From Fusobacterium necrogenes (lineage in GTDB: Bacteria; Fusobacteriota; Fusobacteriia; Fusobacteriales; Fusobacteriaceae), in assembly GCF_900450765.1 (NCBI RefSeq), contig NZ_UGGU01000001.1, forward strand, positions 1 through 33,980: 33,980 nucleotides of DNA, in the 5' to 3' direction. The translations under genes were made by a program, and so were the position numbers. Under the pieces are notes generated by a model. That model saw only the letters and a program-made list of their open reading frames with translations, was not told the DNA's origin and ran no database searches. How positions within the stretch are numbered: the first letter of the stretch is position 1; each line of letters starts with the position of its first letter. This document shows positions 5,991 to 11,644 of the stretch, one piece after another.

Positions 5991-6556
5991 ATTAAAATTG
6001 CTTTAAAAAGACTTTCAGCTATTTTTTAATTATTTTTTACGTTTACTTAGACAAAATCGATTTAAACGTAGTTTTGTGCTTTCATAGCACGTTCTATATA
6101 ACTTTTTATCATTCCTTTGTAAATTGTAGGTTGAGCTTCTTTAGTTTTAAAAATAAAAGTTACTTCTATTTGTTGCTCTTTGATTAAAAGCTCTATTGCT
6201 TCTTCTTCAATTTTTAATTTATCATAAGTATCTAATTTCTCAAATATTTCCATATAGTCTATTTCTATAGGGTTTTCTATAGTATCATTTTTTTCTGTAT
6301 ATTCTTTATTATTTTTAGAATTAATTTGTCTTTCCCCTTTTTTTATTTTAGCAGAAAATAAAGCTTCAACATTTTTGACATCTTTATTTTCAATTATAGC
6401 TGAATATGTTTCTCTAAGATAAAGTTCTGTATCTTTTAATGATAAACGTTTTCTTATTCTTAATACGGATTCTTTATTAGTCTTAGTAAAATTAACTCCA
6501 AGTTCTTTAAATAAATTTTCAAAAAAATCAAGCTCATCATCTATATCATGATTTTT
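5991..6556. repeat. Segmental duplication, copy 1 (rep1 3' half and flank)
   Basis: About 570 bp are closely similar to 8186-8776 in the same orientation. The first ~125 bp, which include about 70 bp of non-coding DNA beyond the stop codon, are almost identical. Similarity then continues through the C-terminal coding half and stops at the variable linker. The duplication joined one C-terminal module to two different initiator N-termini. Confidence 0.85.
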
Positions 6557-7276
6557 ATTTTTTGTTGATTTTGTTTTTGCTTGATTTATATTATGTTTAG
6601 TGCAGAAATTCTGCACACGCGTTGGCAGTTTTTCCGCACACGCGTTGGCAGTTTTTCCGCACACGGAAGAATTTTTATTCGTGTGCGATTTATCCGCACA
6701 CGGAATAGAGTCAGAATTATTGGTGCTTTCTGATGATTTTATTTGTTTAACTTCCAAAATTTTATTAATATAATCTTCTTTTGTTGAAAGATTAGTGTAA
6801 CTAATTTCTAATTTTTTACATAAAAGTCTTAACTCTCTATATGTTAAAGTCCTAATATAATCTTCTGTTAAATCTTCATCAGACAAAGCTCTATTATATG
6901 CTAATTCTTTGATTGATTCTGTACTCGATAAAACACTTACTAAAAATTCAAAATTTACTTTGTAGTAAGTTTTAATAGGTTGTCCTAATTTTTTGATAGA
7001 AATTATACCAAGTTGTTGAGCTTGTTTTTTTATTGATGTAATTCTAGTACGTGGCATATTAGTAAATAAAAATATATCATCATCTGTTGCAAAGAACATC
7101 TTATCTTCTGTTAGTTGATTATTTGTAAGAAAGTAATTATATTGATTTACTAAGAATGAAATAAAAACAGCTAAATCTAGTCCATATTTAGCTAAGATTT
7201 TTTTGTTAATAAATAGGTTTGCTTCTTGAGATAATGTATTTATAAAAATAATATCCCAGTTAATTGATGTATTCAT
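6062..7276 (-). CDS. Replication initiator protein 1 (winged-helix, modular)
   Basis: This is a 404-residue protein from the ATG at 7276, chosen for its AGGAGG site; the frame is open further upstream. Residues 1-110 look like a winged-helix initiator domain (LFINKKILAKYGLDLAVFISFL, then FLFTNMPRTRITSIKKQAQQ). A SAP-like stretch follows at about 150-180 (YRELRLLCKKLEISYTNLS). Next is a low-complexity linker encoded by iteron-like DNA repeats. The C-terminal region of about 170 residues, starting near DDELDFFENLFKEL, is shared almost intact with the second initiator gene. Phage- and plasmid-type initiators of this layout bind the origin and recruit helicase; the exact Rep family is not recognised. 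The leader is opposed by an antisense RNA (7409-7550), implying copy-number control. Confidence 0.75.
   Translation of the reverse strand: MNTSINWDIIFINTLSQEANLFINKKILAKYGLDLAVFISFLVNQYNYFLTNNQLTEDKMFFATDDDIFLFTNMPRTRITSIKKQAQQLGIISIKKLGQPIKTYYKVNFEFLVSVLSSTESIKELAYNRALSDEDLTEDYIRTLTYRELRLLCKKLEISYTNLSTKEDYINKILEVKQIKSSESTNNSDSIPCADKSHTNKNSSVCGKTANACAEKLPTRVQNFCTKHNINQAKTKSTKNKNHDIDDELDFFENLFKELGVNFTKTNKESVLRIRKRLSLKDTELYLRETYSAIIENKDVKNVEALFSAKIKKGERQINSKNNKEYTEKNDTIENPIEIDYMEIFEKLDTYDKLKIEEEAIELLIKEQQIEVTFIFKTKEAQPTIYKGMIKSYIERAMKAQNYV
6613..6703. repeat. Iteron-like repeats inside rep1, likely origin
   Basis: Two exact 23-bp direct repeats (6613-6635 and 6636-6658), each starting GCACACGCGTTGGCAG, are followed by GCACACGG (6659-6666), an inverted CGTGTGCG (6680-6687) and GCACACGG (6696-6703). 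The tract is far more GC-rich than its surroundings. The 23-bp period is not a multiple of three, so the repeats give different peptides and are more likely kept as DNA sites. Origins inside rep genes are known in RepA_N-type plasmids. Confidence 0.7.
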
Positions 7277-7373
7277 AATTCCTCCTAAGTTTTTTATAGC
7301 AAAAAAACAGCTCTCTAACAAAGCTAGTCGAACTGTTTTTGCTAAATTAGGAAAATTTATCTAAATAAAAGGG

Positions 7374-7402
7374 TTGACGTACCCCCAAAAAAAGAGTATA
7401 AT
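7374..7402 (+). promoter_or_regulatory. Promoter of the antisense RNA opposite the rep1 leader
   Basis: TTGACG (7374-7379), 17-bp spacer CCCCC-A7 type, TATAAT (7397-7402). The block GGTTGACG-Y-ACCCCCAAA through TATAAT is repeated on the minus strand at 11606-11634 upstream of the par operon. The GGGT...ACCC symmetry around the -35 box may be an operator. Confidence 0.8.
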
Positions 7403-7408
7403 TATTCC

Positions 7409-7550
7409 ATAATAAAAATAAAAAAACAAAACGACAAAGTTAAGCAATATCAAAATGTTGAAACTAACTTGTTGAGATTAGCAAGTTGTTTCTTACTAGC
7501 TTTGTTGAGAAGCTCTTAAAGTGCGGGAACACTTTGAGAGCTATTTTTTT
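7409..7550 (+). ncRNA. Antisense RNA opposite the rep1 leader
   Basis: The transcript from the promoter at 7374-7402 runs about 140 nt to a very strong terminator. That terminator has a 13-bp stem at 7511-7523/7530-7542, loop CGGGAA, then seven T. A second hairpin, AACTTG/CAAGTT, lies near 7465-7488. There is no plausible reading frame. A rep1 mRNA starting near 7570 on the minus strand would be fully complementary to this RNA, the arrangement used for copy-number control by countertranscripts. Confidence 0.7.
7511..7550 (+). terminator. Terminator of the antisense RNA
   Basis: The 13-bp stem AGCTCTTAAAGTG / CACTTTGAGAGCT contains one G-T pair, has loop CGGGAA, and is followed by A and seven T. 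Confidence 0.9.
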
Positions 7551-7576
7551 ACTATATTATTCTATTTTTATTAATT

Positions 7577-7605
7577 ATAATATATTTTCACACTTGATTT
7601 GTCAA
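7577..7605 (-). promoter_or_regulatory. Candidate rep1 promoter
   Basis: On the minus strand TTGACA (7605-7600), 17 bp, TATTAT (7582-7577). It would give a leader of about 290 nt that overlaps the whole antisense RNA. A weaker TTGTTA-17-TATAAA closer to the gene is an alternative. Confidence 0.6.
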
Positions 7606-7631
7606 GATTTTTATATTACTTGTATATATTT

Positions 7632-7659
7632 TTCTATGTTTCACACGTGAAACATAGAA
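7632..7659. repeat. parS-like palindrome 1
   Basis: A perfect 28-bp palindrome with 13-bp arms (TTCTATGTTTCAC / GTGAAACATAGAA) has a 2-bp centre, AC. The core half-site TGTTTCAC is the half-site of chromosomal parS, but here the halves are split by 2 bp. It lies immediately after the lipoprotein stop codon. Confidence 0.75.
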
Positions 7660-7660
7660 C

Positions 7661-8149
7661 TTACTTTTTTCTAGTTGATGAAATATCTTTTCCTGCAACT
7701 GTTAATTCTACAACATCTTTTGCTACAACTAATGTCATTCCTGTTGTTTTGTTTATTCCTTGATTAGCATAAGAAAAAGTTGTTCCATTAGATATTATAT
7801 TACTTACAAAGCCTTTGATATAATATTGCTTTATAGAATCACTTTCTTGTTTTAGTTGTATTGAACTTATTTCCATATCAAAAACGTCTGGTGTTCTAGG
7901 AGTTACAATTACTTTTTTATCAAGAGAATAATAGATTTCATCTGGATCTAAACAAGTAATTCTATATTCATTTCCCTTTAAATGTTTTATAGTTATTTCT
8001 TTATAGTAATAATTGGCCTGATTTTTAGGTACTGTTTCTCTAGTATAAGTTCCAGGTAAATATTTTTTTACAGTATCTTCATCAGATGACCCACACCCTA
8101 TAAGTGCTAAAATAGTTACAACTCCTACTAATAAATTTTTTATTTTCAT
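7661..8149 (-). CDS. Small lipoprotein
   Basis: This 162-residue protein has a lipoprotein signal peptide: basic start MKIKN, hydrophobic stretch, and lipobox LIGC with the acylated Cys at position 19, followed by GSSDEDT. The Ser/Asp residues after the Cys leave its final membrane unclear. The mature part is strand-rich with no recognised domain. It follows a good GGAGGG site. On conjugative plasmids such lipoproteins may act in entry exclusion or as a VirB7-like factor, but it is far from the T4SS operon and nothing in the sequence fixes a role. A decayed second copy of its 5' end lies at 9470-9535. Confidence 0.75.
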   Translation of the reverse strand: MKIKNLLVGVVTILALIGCGSSDEDTVKKYLPGTYTRETVPKNQANYYYKEITIKHLKGNEYRITCLDPDEIYYSLDKKVIVTPRTPDVFDMEISSIQLKQESDSIKQYYIKGFVSNIISNGTTFSYANQGINKTTGMTLVVAKDVVELTVAGKDISSTRKK

Positions 8150-8185
8150 CTTTAAACCCTCCTTATTGAATAAAACTAATAATTT

Positions 8186-8776
8186 ATTAAAATTGCTTTA
8201 AAAAGACTTTCAGCTATTTTTTAATCATTTTTTACGTTTACTTAGACAAAATCGATTTAAACGTAGTTTTGTGCTTTCATAGCACGTTCTATATAACTTT
8301 TTATCATTCCTTTGTAAATTGTAGGTTGAACTTCTTTAGTTTTAAAAATAAAAGTTGCTTCTATTTGTTGTTCTTTAATTAAAAGTTCTATTGCTTCTTC
8401 TTCAATTTTTAGTTTATCATAAGTATCTAATTTTTCAAATATTTCTATATAGTCATTTTTTTCTATATCATCATTTTTTTTCTTTGGAGATTTTTCTATA
8501 CTATTATTTTTATTATCTACTATCTTTTCTTTATTAGTTTTAGAATTAATTTGTCTTTCTTCTTTAGCTATTTTTGTAGAAAAAAGAGCAGCTATATTTT
8601 TTACGTCTTTATTTTCTTTTAATGCTCTATAAGTTTCTCTCAAATAACTTTCTGTATCTTGAAGTGATAAATGTTTTCTTAATTTTAATACCGAATCTTT
8701 ATTTGTCTTAGTAAAGTTTATTCCAAATTCTTTAAATAAATTTTCAAAAAAATCAAGCTCATTATCATGTACATGA
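8186..8776. repeat. Segmental duplication, copy 2 (rep2 3' half and flank)
   Basis: This is the partner of 5991-6556. On its left edge lies ~25 bp that also matches the 3' end of the DUF3102-like gene (9536-9560), so the junction records at least two rearrangements. Confidence 0.85.
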
Positions 8777-9315
8777 TTTATATTATTAGTTTTTCTTTCT
8801 TTAGTATGATCTATTATTAGTAGTCTTTGATTATCCGCTAACGGGTTAGCCGCTAGTGGATTTTCTACTTTCGGTAAAAAGTTAGAATTTTCGGTAGTTT
8901 CAACCGAAAGTGGATTTTCTATTTTCGGCTCTTTTTCAACTTTTTTATAAATTAATGAATAACTTTCATCTATACCTTCAATATCTGCTACTATATTATT
9001 ATGTAATTCAATAGAATAAGGTGTAGGAACTTCATAAATTATATAAAATGTTTCTACTACTTTCCCTTTCTGTCTTAATTCAAAATAATGGCAATAATTG
9101 AAAGTTCTTAGCTCTCTCAAAGCACTTTTACAAGCTGTTATTCCGTCAGTTTTGCAAGTTGCTAGATGTTCTAATACTATTTTCCAATCGGAAGGGCGCC
9201 CTACTAAGTAGGTTAAAAGTCCAGTTGCTTTCCAAGAAAGTCTATTATCATTAATTCCTGTTTTATCAATTTGAACATAAGGATTTTCCCTCGTTTTTAA
9301 TTTTATAACTGCCAT
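8257..9315 (-). CDS. Replication initiator protein 2 (helix-turn-helix, modular)
   Basis: This 352-residue protein has an N-terminal domain of about 105 residues (DNRLSWKATGLLTYLVGRPSDW...ALRELRTFNYCHYFELRQKGK) of the helix-turn-helix type common in plasmid and phage initiators. It is unrelated to the N-terminus of rep1. A linker with peptide repeats (ENPLSV, ENPLAANPLAD) follows, then a C-terminal module nearly identical to that of rep1, ending in the same sequence (IERAMKAQNYV). It starts after an AGGAGG site. A second initiator could act on its own origin or replace rep1 in another host. Whether both are active cannot be told; both reading frames are intact. Confidence 0.75.
   Translation of the reverse strand: MAVIKLKTRENPYVQIDKTGINDNRLSWKATGLLTYLVGRPSDWKIVLEHLATCKTDGITACKSALRELRTFNYCHYFELRQKGKVVETFYIIYEVPTPYSIELHNNIVADIEGIDESYSLIYKKVEKEPKIENPLSVETTENSNFLPKVENPLAANPLADNQRLLIIDHTKERKTNNINHVHDNELDFFENLFKEFGINFTKTNKDSVLKLRKHLSLQDTESYLRETYRALKENKDVKNIAALFSTKIAKEERQINSKTNKEKIVDNKNNSIEKSPKKKNDDIEKNDYIEIFEKLDTYDKLKIEEEAIELLIKEQQIEATFIFKTKEVQPTIYKGMIKSYIERAMKAQNYV
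8850..8928. repeat. Direct repeats in the rep2 linker
   Basis: Two 25-bp copies (8850-8874 and 8904-8928) sharing AGTGGATTTTCTA and ending TTTCGG differ at 3 positions and are 54 bp apart. Nearby CCGCTAACGG and TTTTCGG motifs add to the array. It occupies the same place in the gene as the rep1 iterons and may be a second origin. Because 54 is a multiple of three, a protein-level repeat is also possible. Confidence 0.55.
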
Positions 9316-9385
9316 ATATATGTTCCTCCTAATTTATTTTTAGAAATAAATAACTTAGTTATTGCAGTCTACTAAATGTTATATG

Positions 9386-9420
9386 ATCTTAAAGAATGGC
9401 CATTCTTTGGGAGATTTTTT
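9386..9420 (+). terminator. Perfect palindrome with T tract upstream of rep2
   Basis: The 18-bp palindrome AAAGAATGGCCATTCTTT (9391-9408) is extended by ATCT/AGAT arms and followed by eight T on the plus strand. It looks like a terminator for a short plus-strand transcript opposite the rep2 leader, by analogy with rep1. I could not find a convincing promoter for such an RNA. It could also be an operator. Confidence 0.5.
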
Positions 9421-9469
9421 TTCATTTTATAATTAAAAAGTTTAAAAATATTACTTTATTTCAGGAAAA

Positions 9470-9535
9470 TATTACAGTATCTTCATTAGATGATCCACAA
9501 CCTAAAAGTACTATTTTATTTTCATATTTAAATCT
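9470..9535 (-). pseudogene. Decayed copy of the lipoprotein gene 5' end
   Basis: Minus-strand sequence encodes IVLLGCGSSNEDTVIF, matching the lipobox and next residues of the lipoprotein at 7661-8149 (LIGCGSSDEDTV). Most of the signal peptide is deleted, the ATGAAAATAAAA start is out of frame, and a stop soon follows. The flanking bases upstream also match the intact gene. It is a remnant left by rearrangement. Confidence 0.8.
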
Positions 9536-10166
9536 CCTTATTGAATAAAACTAATAATTTTTCTAAAAGTTTAGCAGCTTCTTTTTTATCTTTTTCATCT
9601 AAAGAGTTATAATTATTTTTAATATTTAATTCTAACTGTTCAAAATTAAATGTTTCAAGATTAAAAATATTTTCTTGATTAATATACTTATCTTCAATTT
9701 TTTGTGGTATTGGAGCAAGTAAACATTTTATTTCATCTAATGAAGATCCATTATTTAATAATTCTATTATAGTGTCTTTTTGCTCGTGTTGACAAATTTC
9801 ACTTATTAATCTGAAAGGTAGTAATGCTACTATTTCTTTTCCTTTTTCACTACTAACTTCTAAATATAAATTATATTTTTGTTTATATCTCCAAGCAGTA
9901 GTTCTATTAAAATTATTTGATTTTAGCCATTCTAAATAGATTCCTTCTCCATTTTCTTTACCTAATGTTTGATAGACTTCTTCAAATATTTTTCCAAGTG
10001 CTAATGCTCCTTTTGCATTAATTAAAGTAAGTTCATAGCTTTTTTGTCTTAGAAAATCCCCGTATTCTCCTGAATAAATTTCATTGTCATAATTTAATGT
10101 ATCTTTTGATATGATCTCTTTTATAGTTCTTGTATTAAATTTATCTTTTAAACTTCTACTACTCAT
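9528..10166 (-). CDS. DUF3102-like protein, putative centromere-binding partner of ParA
   Basis: This 212-residue protein has a central segment (about 50-110) of NAKGALALGKIFEEVYQTLG, then YLEWLKSNNFNRTTAWRYKQKY and LLPFRLISEICQ. These follow the pattern of DUF3102-type proteins, with a likely helix-turn-helix in NFNRTTAWRYKQ. Canonical ParB motifs (GERRxR and the CTP-binding box) are absent. It is immediately downstream of parA on the same transcript, and a 42-bp parS-like palindrome separates the two genes, so it is the best candidate for the protein that binds these palindromes. The start follows GGAG. Its 3' end sequence is duplicated in front of the intact lipoprotein gene. Confidence 0.65.
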   Translation of the reverse strand: MSSRSLKDKFNTRTIKEIISKDTLNYDNEIYSGEYGDFLRQKSYELTLINAKGALALGKIFEEVYQTLGKENGEGIYLEWLKSNNFNRTTAWRYKQKYNLYLEVSSEKGKEIVALLPFRLISEICQHEQKDTIIELLNNGSSLDEIKCLLAPIPQKIEDKYINQENIFNLETFNFEQLELNIKNNYNSLDEKDKKEAAKLLEKLLVLFNKEI

Positions 10167-10180
10167 ATTTGCTCCATTCT

Positions 10181-10222
10181 TTTTTAATTCTATGTTTCAC
10201 GTGTGAAACATAGAATTAAAAA
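10181..10222. repeat. parS-like palindrome 2 (longest), between parA and its partner
   Basis: This perfect palindrome has 20-bp arms around a GT centre and contains the same core as the other copies (CTATGTTTCAC / GTGAAACATAG). It overlaps the parA stop codon and lies 15 bp before the next gene. Its length and central position make it the strongest candidate centromere or par-operon operator. Confidence 0.8.
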
Positions 10223-11346
10223 TTAATATCAAATTTATTTTTATTCATTTTTTCTTCGATGATATAATCTCCAACTTCTTTAAATGAAGACTGAATTTCT
10301 TCAATTTTTTTAGCTTTACTTTCCCATATTGTTTTACCTTTGTGAAGCAATACTTCTATTTCAGAAGTATTAGGGATAGGATTTGGGAATAATATATCTG
10401 TATTTTCTATTGCTTCCACTAATTCTTTTTTGTATAAATTTTGAATTTTCTTATCTTCATATTTGTTAATCATAACAGCTAAAACTTTATCTACTCCTGT
10501 TTCATCAACGACATTTAATACTCCTTCTGTTGTTACTCTATCACAGAATGTAGGGATAATTATTTTATCCGACGCTTTGACAAATACACTATCAATTTTC
10601 ATAGTAGGAATACTGTCAATTAATATATAATCATATTCATTTTTAAGTTTCTCTAAGAATAAAGGAAGTTTTAGTAAAAATTGAGTTCCAAAAGTGCTAC
10701 TTTCTAACGGTATGAAAAATAAATTTTCTCTTAATTTAATAATATCCCCAGTTCCAGATTTTACAAATTCTTTTAAACCTCCAGCAAATTCAATTCTTTC
10801 TCCAAAACAATAATCAATAATATTATTTTGAGAATCCGAAGTTAGTAATAAAACTTTTTTGTTTTGTAAGGCTAAATACGCTCCTAATTGAACAGTTATG
10901 AAAGTTTTTCCAACTCCACCTTTATTTACTTTTATAGTTATAATTTTACCCACTTTTGTATTCTCCTTTTTTTCTAAATTTTCTACAGGTAGACTTACTA
11001 ATTTTAACTTTAATTTATGATCCTCTAAAAATTCAATTTGTACTTTGTTTTCTTTTTCTAAATTTACTCCTAAATCATCTAATATTCCAAGTGGTAGATC
11101 TAATTTTCTACCACTTTGCAATTTAATATTTCTTTTAAGCTCAATGATTTTTCCATTTTTTGCTTTTTCATATGTTTCAGATTCATTATTTCCATTTAAT
11201 ATAATTTCTTTATTTTTATAGAAAAAGCTAAGAGCTATATTCCCTAAATGGTTTATCATAGCTTGATTTAAAGAGATAGTAGCACTATTTAATCTGCTTA
11301 ATCTACCGTCTTTTCTATATTTCATCATTAGTTTTAATTCTTTCAT
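10216..11346 (-). CDS. parA: ParA-type partition ATPase with N-terminal AbrB-like domain
   Basis: This 376-residue protein starts at the ATG at 11346, 9 bp after AGGGAG; an in-frame GTG at 11352 is too close to that site. The C-terminal two-thirds is a ParA/MinD-type ATPase. It has deviant Walker A KVNKGGVGKT (about 137-146), the switch SDSQNN, and Walker B-like YDYILIDSIPTM. The N-terminal 125 residues are extra. They include RKLDLPLGILDDLGVNLEKE, with the strand-turn pattern of AbrB/SpoVT DNA-binding domains, so this ParA may bind and repress its own promoter as type Ia ParAs do. The operon is 41-residue ORF, parA, DUF3102-like gene. An antisense RNA opposes its leader. Confidence 0.9.
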   Translation of the reverse strand: MKELKLMMKYRKDGRLSRLNSATISLNQAMINHLGNIALSFFYKNKEIILNGNNESETYEKAKNGKIIELKRNIKLQSGRKLDLPLGILDDLGVNLEKENKVQIEFLEDHKLKLKLVSLPVENLEKKENTKVGKIITIKVNKGGVGKTFITVQLGAYLALQNKKVLLLTSDSQNNIIDYCFGERIEFAGGLKEFVKSGTGDIIKLRENLFFIPLESSTFGTQFLLKLPLFLEKLKNEYDYILIDSIPTMKIDSVFVKASDKIIIPTFCDRVTTEGVLNVVDETGVDKVLAVMINKYEDKKIQNLYKKELVEAIENTDILFPNPIPNTSEIEVLLHKGKTIWESKAKKIEEIQSSFKEVGDYIIEEKMNKNKFDINF

Positions 11347-11363
11347 TGACACACACTCCCTAA

Positions 11364-11489
11364 TTATTGACTAAGAAATTTAAAGAAGTTATCTAAATCT
11401 TTTTCAGTATGGAATGTTGCTGTAATTTTATTTCCTTTAAAGTTTATAACTACTAATACACTTCCGTCGTCATTATAATGTAAGCTCAT
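11364..11489 (-). CDS. Small 41-residue protein leading the par operon
   Basis: This short frame, MSLHYNDDGSVLVVINF... ending KFLSQ, has a good ribosome site (CTAGGAGAGTGATATA-ATG) and ends 17 bp before the parA start. The composition is normal and soluble, with a strand-rich first half and an amphipathic helix at the end. It is not hydrophobic, so it is unlike Fst-type toxins. It may be a leader peptide or a small regulator; I do not recognise a family. Confidence 0.6.
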   Translation of the reverse strand: MSLHYNDDGSVLVVINFKGNKITATFHTEKDLDNFFKFLSQ

Positions 11490-11505
11490 TATATCACTCT
11501 CCTAG

Positions 11506-11534
11506 TTGAATTTTTTTAAATTGAATGATATAAT
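11506..11534 (+). promoter_or_regulatory. Promoter of antisense RNA in the par leader
   Basis: TTGAAT (11506-11511), 17-bp spacer, TATAAT (11529-11534) on the plus strand, pointing towards the minus-strand par promoter. Confidence 0.7.
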
Positions 11535-11540
11535 ATTTTT

Positions 11541-11597
11541 GCGAGAAATAATATACCATTCAAAAGGGTTGCTTAATTAATTAGGCAATCTTTTTTT
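11541..11597 (+). ncRNA. Short antisense RNA opposite the par operon leader
   Basis: About 57 nt run from the predicted start to a terminator made of TTGCTTAA / TTAGGCAA and seven T (11567-11597). The RNA ends two bases before the predicted start of the par mRNA, so it is entirely complementary to that leader. The par leader itself folds into a near-perfect hairpin (GAATG...CATTC, 11522-11560) across the RNA's 5' end. Control of parA or of the small ORF is inferred. Confidence 0.65.
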
Positions 11598-11605
11598 ATA
11601 AGTAT

Positions 11606-11634
11606 ATTATACTCTTTTTTTGGGGGTGCGTCAA
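11606..11634 (-). promoter_or_regulatory. Promoter of the par operon
   Basis: On the minus strand TTGACG (11634-11629), 17 bp, TATAAT (11611-11606). Over about 30 bp it differs at one base from the promoter of the rep1 antisense RNA at 7374-7402. Confidence 0.8.
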
Positions 11635-11644
11635 CCACATTTTT

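Noticed and set aside
11364-11489. Fst-like type I toxin under antisense control
   Set aside because: The 41-residue product is soluble and not a hydrophobic helix, and the antisense RNA covers the leader, not a shared bidirectional terminator.
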